DNA from: Alphaproteobacteria bacterium
Lineage (GTDB): Bacteria; Pseudomonadota; Alphaproteobacteria; Ferrovibrionales; Ferrovibrionaceae
Length of the DNA: 64,000 nucleotides
Assembly (NCBI GenBank): GCA_017307375.1
Contig: JAFKFH010000013.1
Coordinates: forward strand, 1 to 64,000
Direction: 5' to 3'
This document shows, piece by piece, positions 1 to 9,683 of the stretch. A program made the position numbers and the translations under genes. Under the pieces are notes generated by a model that worked only from the letters and a program-made list of their open reading frames with translations, was not told the DNA's origin and searched no databases. How positions within the stretch are numbered: the stretch's first letter is position 1; the number at the start of each line of letters is the position of its first letter.

Positions 1-670
1 TCGCATTCTTCAGCTTGGTGACCGCGGCGGTGAAGTCGGTGTCGGTCGGCTTGACGCCGGCCGTCTCGACCACCTTGATGCCCATTTCCTTGGCCTGGTC
101 CTGCACGCCTTCGAGGATTTCCTGGCCGAAGTCGGTGTCCTCGTACAGGCTGCAGATCACCTTGCGCTGCTTGTTCTCGACCAGCCACTTCATCGCCAGC
201 CGGATCTGGTGATAATAGGAGGCGCCGGTCGCGAACTTCAGCCGGTTCAGCGGTTCCGACATCGAGCGCGCCGAGGTCAGCGGGAACATGTTCGGGACGT
301 TCGCCGCTTCCTGCTCCTTGAAGGCGGCATTGATGATCGGGGTACCCAGCCCGCCGACGATCGCAAACACCTTGTCGCGATTGATCAGCTTGTTGACCGC
401 CGCGACGCCGCGCGGCACCTGGTACTGGGTATCCTCGACGATGAACTTGATCTTGCGGCCGTGGATGCCGCCCTGCTCGTTGACGATGTCGTAGCGCATC
501 TGCGCGGCGTTGCGCGACGACACGCCGTAGAACGACGCCGGACCCGACAGGTCGGTGTGCATCCCGATGATGATTTCCTTGTCGGTGATGCCCCGGACCG
601 ACTGGGCCTGGACCGGTACGGCGATGGCCGCAGCCAGCGCGGCGCCGACGAAGACGTGACCATGACGCAT
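1..670 (-). CDS. ABC transporter substrate-binding protein (LIV type), 3' end outside window
   Basis: Periplasmic binding protein of the leucine/isoleucine/valine-type (peripla_BP_6) family, feeding the ABC importer encoded upstream on the same strand. The first 223 residues are in the window: a Sec signal peptide of about 22 residues ending in VQAQ, then the conserved ITDKEIIIGMHTDLSG start of the mature domain, and YEDTDFGQE in the mid-part. The ATG is chosen because GGGGAGG lies just upstream. It is a tandem paralogue of the next gene (887-2065), about three quarters identical by eye, including TQYQVPRGVAAVNKLI. The ligand is unknown; the linked acyl-CoA synthetase suggests an aromatic, fatty or branched carboxylic acid rather than an amino acid (inference). 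Confidence 0.9.
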   Translation of the reverse strand, partial: MRHGHVFVGAALAAAIAVPVQAQSVRGITDKEIIIGMHTDLSGPASFYGVSSRNAAQMRYDIVNEQGGIHGRKIKFIVEDTQYQVPRGVAAVNKLINRDKVFAIVGGLGTPIINAAFKEQEAANVPNMFPLTSARSMSEPLNRLKFATGASYYHQIRLAMKWLVENKQRKVICSLYEDTDFGQEILEGVQDQAKEMGIKVVETAGVKPTDTDFTAAVTKLKNA

Positions 671-828
671 GAAGATGCCTCCCCGCTTTGCGCGTTGTCG
701 CGACGACGGCACCGGAATGGCGCCGACTGGACGCGTTTCCTTCCCTTGGTCCCGCCGGTACCGGAACAAGGGTCCGCGCGGGGACCGGCTTTAGTGTAAC
801 CAGATTTTCCCCGGCCCGTCAGCAGAAA

Positions 829-852
829 GGGGCGGCCGTCACCGGCCGCCCC
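829..852 (-). terminator. Hairpin terminator after second substrate-binding gene
   Basis: A perfect 10-bp inverted repeat (GGGGCGGCCG / CGGCCGCCCC, 4-nt loop) lies about 35 nt after the stop of the gene at 887-2065, followed on the minus strand by TTTC. It is either a terminator or a partial attenuator that lowers expression of the last binding-protein gene. Confidence 0.6.
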
Positions 853-886
853 CTTCCCTTTTCTTCAGAACCGCGATGCGGAACGA

Positions 887-2065
887 TCAGTAGCCCATGC
901 CCTCCTTCGACACCGGCTCCCAGCGCCCCCCCTTGACCACGCTGAGGAACGCGGTGGTCGACCCCTGGTGATTCTCGGCCGAGAAGTTCATCACCGGGCT
1001 GCCGAACATGTCGCGATACCCCTTGATGCTCTCCATCGCCTTGGTGAAGCTTTCGACGGTCAGGTTGCGCCCGGCGCGGTCGAGCGCCAGGATCGTCAGG
1101 TCGGCACCCTGCCACCCGTAGATCGAGCCGGCGTTGATGTCGCCCTTGAACTTCTCCTTATAGGCTTCCATCCATTCCTTGATCGCGGGCGGCGCGGTGT
1201 CGGCGTAGGGCAGGATCATGCCCGACGAGGCATAGTAGCCTTCGGTGGCCCCGCCGGGCGCGGCGGCGATCACGTAGTCATAGGCTGCGGCCTGGCCGAC
1301 GAACAGCGGGTCGTTCCAGCCCATGCGCTTGGCGGTGCCGATCGGGATGATCGTGGTGCGGATGATCGTGCCCATGCCGATCAGGTCGCAATTGGCCGCC
1401 TTCAGCTTGGTGACCGCGGCGGTGAAGTCGGTATCGGTCGGCTTGACCGGCGCGACCTCGGCGACCTTGGTACCCAGCGCCTGGGCCTGATCCTTGATGC
1501 CTTCGAGCACTTCCTGGCCGAAGTCGGTGTCCTCGTACAGGGCGCAGATCGTCTTCCGGTTCTTCTCCTTCCACAGATAGTTCAGACCGGTGCGGATCTG
1601 ATCGTAGTAGGACGAGCCGAGATAGAACTTGAGCTTGTTGAGCGGCAGGAACATCGAACGCGCCGCGGTCAGCGGGAACAGGTTCGGCACGTTGGCCGCC
1701 TCCTGGTCCTTGAACGCGGCATTGATGATCGGCGTGCCCAGCCCGCCGACGATCAGGAAGACCTTGTCGCGATTGATCAGCTTGTTGACCGCGGCGACGC
1801 CGCGCGGCACCTGGTACTGGGTATCCTCGACGATGAACTTGATCTTGCGGCCCTGGACGCCGCCATTGGCGTTGAGGATCTCGTAGCGCATCTGCGCGGC
1901 GTTGCGTGACGACACGCCGTAGAACGACGCCGGACCCGACAGGTCCGTATGCATGCCGATCACGATCTCCTTGTCGGTGACGCCACGTACCGTCTGGGCG
2001 CCGGCCCCGGTGACGCCGAGCCCAGCCGCCATGACCGCGGCGGCCCCGATAATGGTCTTGTACAT
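887..2065 (-). CDS. ABC transporter substrate-binding protein (LIV type)
   Basis: A 392-residue periplasmic binding protein of the type-1 fold LIV family. Signal peptide about residues 1-24 (ends GAGAQ), mature part beginning TVRGVTDKEIVIGMHTD. The lengths and motifs (GPASFYGVSS, YEDTDFGQEV, KPTDTDFTAAV) match its tandem neighbour at 1-670, so the two arose by duplication. The start is the ATG at 2065, preceded by AGGGAGGAGA; a longer in-frame extension upstream would run into the permease gene. It ends the set livH-livM-livG-livF-acyl-CoA synthetase-permease and probably delivers ligand to that importer. The substrate cannot be read from sequence. Confidence 0.92.
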   Translation of the reverse strand: MYKTIIGAAAVMAAGLGVTGAGAQTVRGVTDKEIVIGMHTDLSGPASFYGVSSRNAAQMRYEILNANGGVQGRKIKFIVEDTQYQVPRGVAAVNKLINRDKVFLIVGGLGTPIINAAFKDQEAANVPNLFPLTAARSMFLPLNKLKFYLGSSYYDQIRTGLNYLWKEKNRKTICALYEDTDFGQEVLEGIKDQAQALGTKVAEVAPVKPTDTDFTAAVTKLKAANCDLIGMGTIIRTTIIPIGTAKRMGWNDPLFVGQAAAYDYVIAAAPGGATEGYYASSGMILPYADTAPPAIKEWMEAYKEKFKGDINAGSIYGWQGADLTILALDRAGRNLTVESFTKAMESIKGYRDMFGSPVMNFSAENHQGSTTAFLSVVKGGRWEPVSKEGMGY

Positions 2066-2100
2066 TCTTCTCTCCTCCCTTGGGTCGTTGAACTGTTGGA

Positions 2101-3840
2101 TCAGTCGTTGAAGATCAGCCTTATCTCGTGCACGTCGCCACGCTCGGAAATCTTCACCTTGTTGGCCAGCCGCCGGATCATCATGCCGACGACATCCTCG
2201 GGCTCGAGATGGTCGACCGTGTCCTCCGGCGCCGGCTGGCGCGGCGACAGGTCGATCGCCTGGCCGCGATAGCGCACGATCAGCTTGAACTGGAACTCGT
2301 CGAAGCGGGTCTTCAGGTCGAGAATGCCGGGTTCGGGGCCGGCATGGCCGACCGACGGCGCGACGACGCCGGAGGCGATCAGATGCTCGATCAGCTCGGC
2401 CCCGGCCTGGCGCGCCCGGATCACCGTCACCTGGCCCGCCCCCCACATCGCACCCTGGTCGCGCATGAAGGTATCGGCGGTCTCGAGCATGTCGAGGCTT
2501 GCCGGCAGGGTCGCCATCGCCCGCTTGCCGATGCCGATGCGGAACAGGGCATTCAGCAGGATGGCGACCAGCAGCGCCTGGGCCAGGCTCGACATCAGCC
2601 ACATCTGCGCGACGTCGGGGAGAGCCCGATAGTATTCCGGGATGATGTCACGCGACAGGCCGAGGATCAGGGCCAGGCCCAGCACCAGCACCTTGCGGGC
2701 ATCGAGGGCGCGCGAGGTGATGGTGCGCAGGCCGCCCACCACGACGAACGAGGCGCAGAAGATCAGCGCCGCGCCGATCACCGGCTCGGGCAGCACCGAC
2801 CACAGCCCCGCAACCTTCGGAACGAAGGCCAGCAGCACGAACAGCCCTGCCATGAACAGCCCGATCCGGCGGCTGAGCGCGCCGGATGCCGCCGCCAGAC
2901 CGATCGCGCCGCCATTGACCGTCTGGGTCATGCCGTGCAGCAGGCTGCCGACCAGATTGGTCACCCCCTCGGCCAGGATGCCGCCCGATACGGAATCGAG
3001 GCCAGGACGCCGCCAGTTGGCATCGGCCGCGCGCTGACCGGTAACGATGGCGCCGAAGGAATGAAAGCTCAGCGCGATGCCGGTAATCACGAACGGCAGC
3101 ACCAGCGCGGCATCGAAGGTCAGCGGCCCGTTCAGCGCCGGAATGCCCGGCACCGAGAACCAGTCGAAGGAATCGACCTTGTCGAGCGCAGCCTGATCGA
3201 TCGCGCCGAGCGCGAAGCTCAGGACCAGCCCGACCAGCAGCCCGGCCAGCGCACAGAACAGATGCGGATAACCCTTGGTCCAGACATGCAGGCCCACCAT
3301 CACCGACAGGGTGACGAGGCCGATCAGCTGGGGATGATGGGCCCCCGGCGCCGTGTGATCGGTGGTGAAGAAGTTGCGCACGCCGAGGATGCCGAGGCCC
3401 AGCCCGATCAGCAGCACGGCAAGCCCGGCGATCTCGACCGGGCAGAGCCGCCGCAGCCAGCGCACGGCCGGCCCCATCGCGATCTGGGTCGCCCCGATGA
3501 TCCAGGCCATGCCGAAGACGAGCTCGAGCCCGCCACGGTTCAGCGCGATGAGGATCGCGGGCAGCGCCGCGCCGGTGGTTCCGGTCGGGGCCAGCAGGCC
3601 CGATCCGAACCAGCGGCTGCGCACGACCTGCAACAGGACGCCGAGCCCCGCGGTCAGCATCGTCGCCGAAACCATGCCCACCGTGGTTCGCTGATCGACG
3701 TCCGCCGTGCGCGCCAGTACCACTGGCAGCACCATCAGCACGCCGAGGAAACCGACCAGCTGGATTGCCAGGATCAGCGTGACCAGCGGTGGCGGCTGGT
3801 CGTCGGGGCCGTAGATGATGCCTTCGGGGCGCGTCGCCAT
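2101..3840 (-). CDS. Xanthine/uracil-family permease with C-terminal ATPase-like domain
   Basis: A 579-residue inner-membrane transporter of the NCS2/NAT (xanthine-uracil permease) family. Residues about 20-450 are strongly hydrophobic, with the usual many-helix pattern starting PPLVTLILAIQLVGF. The NAT signature region is recognisable as NGGAIGLAAASGALSR, so substrate specificity is likely divergent. The last ~130 residues are soluble and not part of ordinary permeases: an alpha-helix (ARQAGAELIEHLIASG), a beta-rich FDEFQFKLIVRYRG stretch and an end MMIRRLANKVKIS...EIRLIFND resemble a degenerate RsbW/GHKL-type ATPase fold (inference). It lies in the operon between the acyl-CoA synthetase (87 nt upstream) and the binding proteins (35 nt downstream). 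Confidence 0.85.
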   Translation of the reverse strand: MATRPEGIIYGPDDQPPPLVTLILAIQLVGFLGVLMVLPVVLARTADVDQRTTVGMVSATMLTAGLGVLLQVVRSRWFGSGLLAPTGTTGAALPAILIALNRGGLELVFGMAWIIGATQIAMGPAVRWLRRLCPVEIAGLAVLLIGLGLGILGVRNFFTTDHTAPGAHHPQLIGLVTLSVMVGLHVWTKGYPHLFCALAGLLVGLVLSFALGAIDQAALDKVDSFDWFSVPGIPALNGPLTFDAALVLPFVITGIALSFHSFGAIVTGQRAADANWRRPGLDSVSGGILAEGVTNLVGSLLHGMTQTVNGGAIGLAAASGALSRRIGLFMAGLFVLLAFVPKVAGLWSVLPEPVIGAALIFCASFVVVGGLRTITSRALDARKVLVLGLALILGLSRDIIPEYYRALPDVAQMWLMSSLAQALLVAILLNALFRIGIGKRAMATLPASLDMLETADTFMRDQGAMWGAGQVTVIRARQAGAELIEHLIASGVVAPSVGHAGPEPGILDLKTRFDEFQFKLIVRYRGQAIDLSPRQPAPEDTVDHLEPEDVVGMMIRRLANKVKISERGDVHEIRLIFND

Positions 3841-3927
3841 CGCACAATCTCGTTTTCAACTATCGATGCGACAGGGACGCTGCCTCAATTTCACGGAAAG
3901 GGTCAAGCCGATCGGCAAGCCGCGGCA

Positions 3928-5778
3928 TCAGGCATCGCGGTACATCTCGTCGATCAGCGCCTTGTATTTCTGGTTCACCAGCTTGCGCTTCAGCTTCATC
4001 GTCGGGGTCAGTTCCTCGTCCTCGGCGGTGAGCTGCTGTTCGATCAGCCGGAATTTCTTGATGGTCTCGACCCGGGCGAAGTTCTTGTTCACCCGCTCGA
4101 TTTCCGACCAGATCAGCTCCTGAACCTCCTTGGTCCGGCACAGGCTTTCGAAATTGGTGAAGGGGACGTTCTTTTCCTGGGCGTGCTGGACGACGTTGTC
4201 GTAATCGAGCATCACGAGGCAGGTCAGGAACTTGCGCTTGTCGCCGATGACCACGGCATCGGAAATGAACGGGCTGAACTTCAGCTGATTCTCGATCTCC
4301 GACGGCGTGATGTTCTTGCCACCGGCGGTGATGATGATGTCCTTCATCCGGTCGGTGATCTTGACCCAGCCATCGGGATCGATGACCCCGACATCGCCGG
4401 TATGGAGCCAGCCGTCGACGACCGTCTCGGCCGTCTTCTCCGGATTGTTCAGATAGCCCATGAAGACATGCGGGCCGCGCAGCAGGATTTCGCCTTCCGG
4501 GCTCAGCTTGACTTCGGTGTTCGGCGCCACCTTGCCCACCGCGCCAAGCTTCCAGGCGCCCGGCGGCGGGGCGGTGGCCAGCCCGACGTTCTCGGTCTGC
4601 CCGTAGACCTCGCGCATGTCGCAGCCCAGCGCCATGTACCACTTGATCAGATCCGGCGAGATCGGCGCCGCGCCGGTCAGCAGATAGCGGGCGCGCTCCA
4701 GCCCGATCATGCGTTTGATGTTGCCGAGCACGAGCTTCTCGGCCAGCCAGAAGCGAAGCCTGAGGCCGGTCGAGGGTTCGCGCCCCTCGAGCTTGGCGTC
4801 GGCCATCTGCATGCCGGCATCGATCGCGAGCTTGTAGGCAAGTTGGCCGAGCCAGGTGGCATCGCGCATCCGGATGGCGATGCCGGAGTAGAACTTTTCC
4901 CAGAAACGCGGCACGGCCAGCATCACGGTCGGCTGCAGTTCGCGGAAGTTCTCGGCCACCGTCTCCAGGCTTTCGGCGAAATTCACCGTGGCGCCGGAGC
5001 GCAGCGGATAAAGCACGGTGAAACCGCGCTCGGCGATATGGCACAGCGGCAGGAACGAAAGCTGCTCGTCGTCGGGGCCCGCATCGGCGAGGTCAGCGGT
5101 GTTCTCGAGCTGGAACAGCAGATTGCGATGGCTGATCATCGCACCCTTGGGCATGCCCGTGGTGCCCGAGGTGTAGATCAGGATTGCCAGCTCGTCGGGC
5201 TTGCCGAGCGCCAGCTCCTGCTCCCAGAAGGTCGGATGGGCGCGATGATGATCCTCGCCGATCCGCATCAGCTCGTCGAACGAGATCACCATCGGGTCGG
5301 AGAAGTCGCGCAGGCCTTCGAGGTCGAGCACGACGATCTTCAGCAGGTCCGGGCAGCGCTCGCGCACCTCCAGCACCTTGTCGAGCTGTTCCTCGTTCTC
5401 GACGATCGCGATACGCGTGCGGGAATCGTTGAACAGATACTCGACCTGCTTGGGGGAATCGGTGGTGTAGACGCCCGAGCAGACGCCGCCGATGCCCTGG
5501 GCGCCCATGTCGCAATAGAGCCATTCGGGGTTGTTCTCGGATATGACCGAGACCACCTCGCCGCGCCGCAGGCCCAGCGCGGCAAAGCCGCAACCGACGG
5601 CGCGCGCGTTCTCGCCGTATTCCTTCCAGCTGATCGAGCGCCAGATGCCGTAGGTTTTCTCGCGCATGGCGATCTTGTCGCCGCGTTCGGCCACCCGGCG
5701 CCAGAAATAGCGCGGCAGCGTGTCTTCCATCGCCTGCAGCGACTTGATCAGCGCATCGCCCTTGACATGCACGGTCAT
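3928..5778 (-). CDS. Long-chain acyl-CoA synthetase (AMP-dependent ligase)
   Basis: A 616-residue ANL-superfamily ligase that would activate a carboxylic acid through an acyl-AMP to the CoA thioester. Visible motifs are the P-loop YTSGTTGMPKG (about residues 208-218), GQTE in the adenylate pocket, GWLHTGD, the hinge DRMKDIIITAGGKNI and a C-terminal lysine in TPTMKLKRKLV. Overall layout matches FadD15/Faa1-type long-chain synthetases. The ATG has GGGAGGT upstream. It sits 47 nt after livF, a pairing common in alphaproteobacterial LIV-type clusters, so import and CoA activation are probably coupled. Chain length or aromatic preference is not visible. Confidence 0.93.
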   Translation of the reverse strand: MTVHVKGDALIKSLQAMEDTLPRYFWRRVAERGDKIAMREKTYGIWRSISWKEYGENARAVGCGFAALGLRRGEVVSVISENNPEWLYCDMGAQGIGGVCSGVYTTDSPKQVEYLFNDSRTRIAIVENEEQLDKVLEVRERCPDLLKIVVLDLEGLRDFSDPMVISFDELMRIGEDHHRAHPTFWEQELALGKPDELAILIYTSGTTGMPKGAMISHRNLLFQLENTADLADAGPDDEQLSFLPLCHIAERGFTVLYPLRSGATVNFAESLETVAENFRELQPTVMLAVPRFWEKFYSGIAIRMRDATWLGQLAYKLAIDAGMQMADAKLEGREPSTGLRLRFWLAEKLVLGNIKRMIGLERARYLLTGAAPISPDLIKWYMALGCDMREVYGQTENVGLATAPPPGAWKLGAVGKVAPNTEVKLSPEGEILLRGPHVFMGYLNNPEKTAETVVDGWLHTGDVGVIDPDGWVKITDRMKDIIITAGGKNITPSEIENQLKFSPFISDAVVIGDKRKFLTCLVMLDYDNVVQHAQEKNVPFTNFESLCRTKEVQELIWSEIERVNKNFARVETIKKFRLIEQQLTAEDEELTPTMKLKRKLVNQKYKALIDEMYRDA

Positions 5779-5825
5779 GGCGTAGACCTCCCTTTATCCC
5801 GGCACAATAGCAGAAACGGCGACGA

Positions 5826-6599
<774 letters not shown>

Positions 6600-6602
6600 G
6601 GC

Positions 6603-7364
6603 TCAGCCCCCCAGATAGGCTTTGACGACTTCGGGGTGGCTCTGCACTTCGCGCGCGGTGCCCTCGGCGAGCACCCGGCCGTAGTTCAGCGCCAGCACCC
6701 GGTCGGAGACTTCGTTCACCAGGCTCATGTCGTGCTCGACCATCAGCACGGTGATGCCGAGCTCCGCCTTGATGTCCTGGATCCAGAAGGCCATGTCCTG
6801 GGTTTCCTCGGTATTCAGCCCCGAGGATGGCTCGTCGAGCAGCAGCAGCTTGGGTTCCGTGCAGAGCGCACGGGCCAGTTCGACCACCTTCCGCACGCCG
6901 TAGGGCAGGTTCATGATCAGCGCGTCGCGATAGGCTTCGAGGTCGAGGAACTCGATCACCCGCTCGACCCGCTCGCGGTGGGCCAGCTCGGACTTCCTGG
7001 CCTTGGGCAGGTGCAGGATGTCGTCGATCAGGTTGGTCCCGCGATGGGCATGGCGGCCGAGCAGCAGGTTCTGCAGCAGCGTCGCGTACTCGAACAGCTC
7101 GATGTTCTGGAAGGTGCGCGCAATGCCGATGCCCGCGACATCGTGGGGCGGCACCTTCGTGATGTCGCGTCCCTCGAAGATCAGCTTGCCTTCGGACGGG
7201 TCGTAGATCCGGCTGATCAGGTTGAAGACCGTGGTCTTGCCTGCCCCGTTCGGCCCGATGATGGTGAAGACTTGGCCCTGTCCGACGTCGAAGGTGACGC
7301 CGTCGACCGCCTTGATGCCACCGAAGTTGATGGCGAGGTTCTCAGCCCGAAACAGCGTCGTCAC
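6603..7364 (-). CDS. livG: ABC transporter ATP-binding protein, LivG type
   Basis: A 253-residue ATPase subunit partner of LivF. Walker A GPNGAGKTT, Walker B LLLLDEPSSGL, and the H-loop in VLMVEHDMSLV are intact; the classical LivG signature is relaxed (LPYGVRKVVELARAL), as usual in this subfamily. The start is a GTG whose last two bases are shared with the TGA stop of livM (GTGA overlap), indicating translational coupling. LivG acts with LivF at the cytoplasmic face of LivHM. Confidence 0.92.
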   Translation of the reverse strand: MTTLFRAENLAINFGGIKAVDGVTFDVGQGQVFTIIGPNGAGKTTVFNLISRIYDPSEGKLIFEGRDITKVPPHDVAGIGIARTFQNIELFEYATLLQNLLLGRHAHRGTNLIDDILHLPKARKSELAHRERVERVIEFLDLEAYRDALIMNLPYGVRKVVELARALCTEPKLLLLDEPSSGLNTEETQDMAFWIQDIKAELGITVLMVEHDMSLVNEVSDRVLALNYGRVLAEGTAREVQSHPEVVKAYLGG

Positions 7365-8437
7365 CGGTTGCGCTCCGACTTGGTGTAGGACTTCTGGCGC
7401 TTGAAGGTCGCGCGCTTGTAGAGCGGGAACAGGTCGAAATAGAGCTTGATCTTCAGCCAGCGACCATAGATCCCCAGCGGCTCGAACATGATGAACAGCA
7501 CGAGGATCAGACCGAACAGCCCGGGTTCGAGACCCGGCTGCGAGGCGATGTTGGGCGGCAGGAAATCGCGCCCGATGGCGATGAACTGCGGCAGGGCGCC
7601 GACGAAGATCGCGCCGTAGATCGCCCCATGCAGGCTGCCGAGCCCGCCGACCACGACCAGCAGCAGCAGCTGGATGGAGAGGAGCACGTTGAAGGCGTCG
7701 GGGGCGAGGAAGCCGATCTTGTGGGCGAACAGCGCCCCGGCCAGGCCGGTAAAGAACGCCGACAGACCGAAGGCGATCGTCTTGTAGAGGGCGAGGTTGA
7801 CGCCCATCGACTGGGCTGCGATCTCCGAATCGCGGATCGCGATCATCGCCCGGCCGGTCGGCGACCGCAGCACGTTCAGCGCCGCCAGCAGCACCAGCAC
7901 CAGGACGACAAGGCAGAGATAATAGAACGGAATGCCCTCGGTCAGTTCGAGCCCGAACAGATTGACCCGCGGCACGGCGAAGCCGCGGAACCCGCCGGTT
8001 ACCGCCTCCCAGCGGATGAAGACCTGCTCGATGATCAGCCCGAAGGCGAGCGTCGCGATCGCGAGATAGGCCCCGGTCAGCCGCAGGATCGGGAAGGCCA
8101 CGAGCACGCCGACCACGGCGGCGAGCAGGGCGGCGAGCGGCACCGAGACGACGAACGGCACGCCATGGTTCAGGAAGAAACCATGGGCATAGGCGCCGAC
8201 GCCGAGGAAGGCGGCGTGGCCCAGGCTGGCCAGACCGGTATAGCCGGCCAGCATCATCAGTCCGACACCGGCGACGGCGAGGATGAAGACATAGGCGACT
8301 TCGCCAAGCCAGAAGGTGTCGATCACCAGCGGGGCGAGGATCAGCGCGGCCAGCAGCAGGCTGTACCAGAAGCGCTGGCCGGAATGCTTGAAGAGGTCGA
8401 TATCCTGGTTGTAGTCGGTCTTGAAGATGAAACGCAT
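7361..8437 (-). CDS. livM: Branched-chain-type ABC permease, LivM type
   Basis: A 358-residue inner-membrane permease. The conserved LivM landmarks AGYTGLASLGHAAFLGVGAYA, with about nine hydrophobic helices, and the cytoplasmic coupling loop RSPTGRAMIAIRDSEIAAQSMG are visible (the first is given only as a landmark at about residues 64-84). The tail (KRATFKRQKSYTKSERNR) is basic. It lies 10 nt after livH and overlaps livG by 4 nt. Confidence 0.92.
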   Translation of the reverse strand: MRFIFKTDYNQDIDLFKHSGQRFWYSLLLAALILAPLVIDTFWLGEVAYVFILAVAGVGLMMLAGYTGLASLGHAAFLGVGAYAHGFFLNHGVPFVVSVPLAALLAAVVGVLVAFPILRLTGAYLAIATLAFGLIIEQVFIRWEAVTGGFRGFAVPRVNLFGLELTEGIPFYYLCLVVLVLVLLAALNVLRSPTGRAMIAIRDSEIAAQSMGVNLALYKTIAFGLSAFFTGLAGALFAHKIGFLAPDAFNVLLSIQLLLLVVVGGLGSLHGAIYGAIFVGALPQFIAIGRDFLPPNIASQPGLEPGLFGLILVLFIMFEPLGIYGRWLKIKLYFDLFPLYKRATFKRQKSYTKSERNR

Positions 8438-8447
8438 CGCCCTGCCC

Positions 8448-9320
8448 TCACACGCGCTTGCGGCTGTGGCGGCCGAACAGGCCTTGTGGCCACACGATCA
8501 GCACGGCGAGCAGGACGACCTGGGCTGCGACATCCTTGAAGCCCGGCCCCATGTAGATGCCCGAATACTGTTCGATCACCCCGATGATCAGCCCGCCGAC
8601 GACGGCGCCGGGGATCGAGCCGAAGCCCCCCAGCACCGCCGCGGCGAACGCCTTGATGCCGATCAGGCCCATGTTGACGTCGATCAGCGCGATCGGCGCG
8701 AGCAGGACACCGGCCAGCGCGGCCGTGCCGGCCGAGATCGCCCAGATCGCCGAGAAGATCATCTTGACCGGGATGCCCATGTAGTAGGCGGCAAGCTGGT
8801 TCTGCGACGCCGCCTGCATGGCGACGCCAAGCCGTGTCCGGGAGAAGAAGAGATAGAGCACGAGGCACAGGGCCGCCGTCCCGAGCAGCACCGACAGGTT
8901 GACGTCGGCGATCTGCAGCCCGAGGAAATTCGTCACCCCGGAATCGAACGGGGTCGGCAACTGGCGCGTCTCGGTGCCGAAGAAGATTGACGAGCCCGAG
9001 CGCATCATGAACCCGAGGCCGATCGTCAGCATGACGATCGAGAACTGCGGCTTGCCGATCACCTGGCGCAGGATGAAGCCGTCAAGCAGGTATCCAAATA
9101 CCGCAAGCACGACGACAGCACAGATCAGCCCCAGCCAGTAGGGCAGTCCGAACCCGACGATGAAGGTGAAGGCGGCGAACGCTCCGAGCATCAGGAGGTC
9201 GCCTTGCGCAAAATTGACCGTCTCGGTCGCTTTGTAGATCAGAACGAAACCGAGCGCGACCAACCCATAGATCGATCCGGCGGCAAGGCCGTTCAACAGG
9301 AGCTGCAGAAGCTCGCCCAA
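8448..9320 (-). CDS. livH: Branched-chain-type ABC permease, LivH type
   Basis: A 290-residue membrane permease, first gene of the operon. It has the family start GELLQLLLNGLAAGSIYGLVA, NFAQGDLLMLGAF, and the coupling loop RTRLGVAMQAASQNQ. No ATG exists at the family-typical start; I choose the TTG at 9320, preceded by GAGGGGAGA at good spacing. An ATG 20 codons further upstream would add a non-hydrophobic leader without a ribosome site and would sit within the 5' leader. With LivM it forms the transmembrane channel. Confidence 0.88.
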   Translation of the reverse strand: MGELLQLLLNGLAAGSIYGLVALGFVLIYKATETVNFAQGDLLMLGAFAAFTFIVGFGLPYWLGLICAVVVLAVFGYLLDGFILRQVIGKPQFSIVMLTIGLGFMMRSGSSIFFGTETRQLPTPFDSGVTNFLGLQIADVNLSVLLGTAALCLVLYLFFSRTRLGVAMQAASQNQLAAYYMGIPVKMIFSAIWAISAGTAALAGVLLAPIALIDVNMGLIGIKAFAAAVLGGFGSIPGAVVGGLIIGVIEQYSGIYMGPGFKDVAAQVVLLAVLIVWPQGLFGRHSRKRV

Positions 9321-9683
9321 AGCTCTCCCCTCGTGTTCCCCCTGACCATCCCTTGCGTGTATCACCAAGAAGGTTGACAACCGCTGAGTTGGTCGTTTGT
9401 TTATTTATTACGCAGCCGGCTGACTGCGCGACTGATCGTTATAGTAGGCAGCAATATATTGACCTTTACGTAAACGTCAACCGCTGCCTGCCACCGGGGT
9501 GGCGTCACCAGACTTTAGGCGAACCGGGCCGCCTGGGGAAGCGCCGAGGGGGGTGGTCGGCATAAAAAATGAGGCTGCCTCAGTGACGTTTTGTTGCAAA
9601 GCTTCGTGGCTTGGCCCGCCGACGCCCTCTCGACGAAAGCCGCGTGCGGCCCTAAAACAGCACCTCGATAGTATGACGATGGT
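9321..9683. promoter_or_regulatory. Divergent promoter region with palindromic operator
   Basis: This 363-bp gap separates the LIV/acyl-CoA synthetase operon from the metallo-hydrolase gene. A 22-bp near-perfect palindrome fills 9459-9480 (arms TTGAC/GTCAA, core TTTACGTAAA, only one mismatched pair). Read on the minus strand, its outer half supplies a -35 TTGACG, and 16 nt further lies a -10 TATATT (9453-9458), so a bound regulator would control the livH promoter. The sequence resembles sites of regulators of branched-chain or fatty-acid catabolism (MerR LiuR-like), from memory only. The rest, 9481-9683, shows no clear promoter for the plus-strand gene. Confidence 0.65.
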
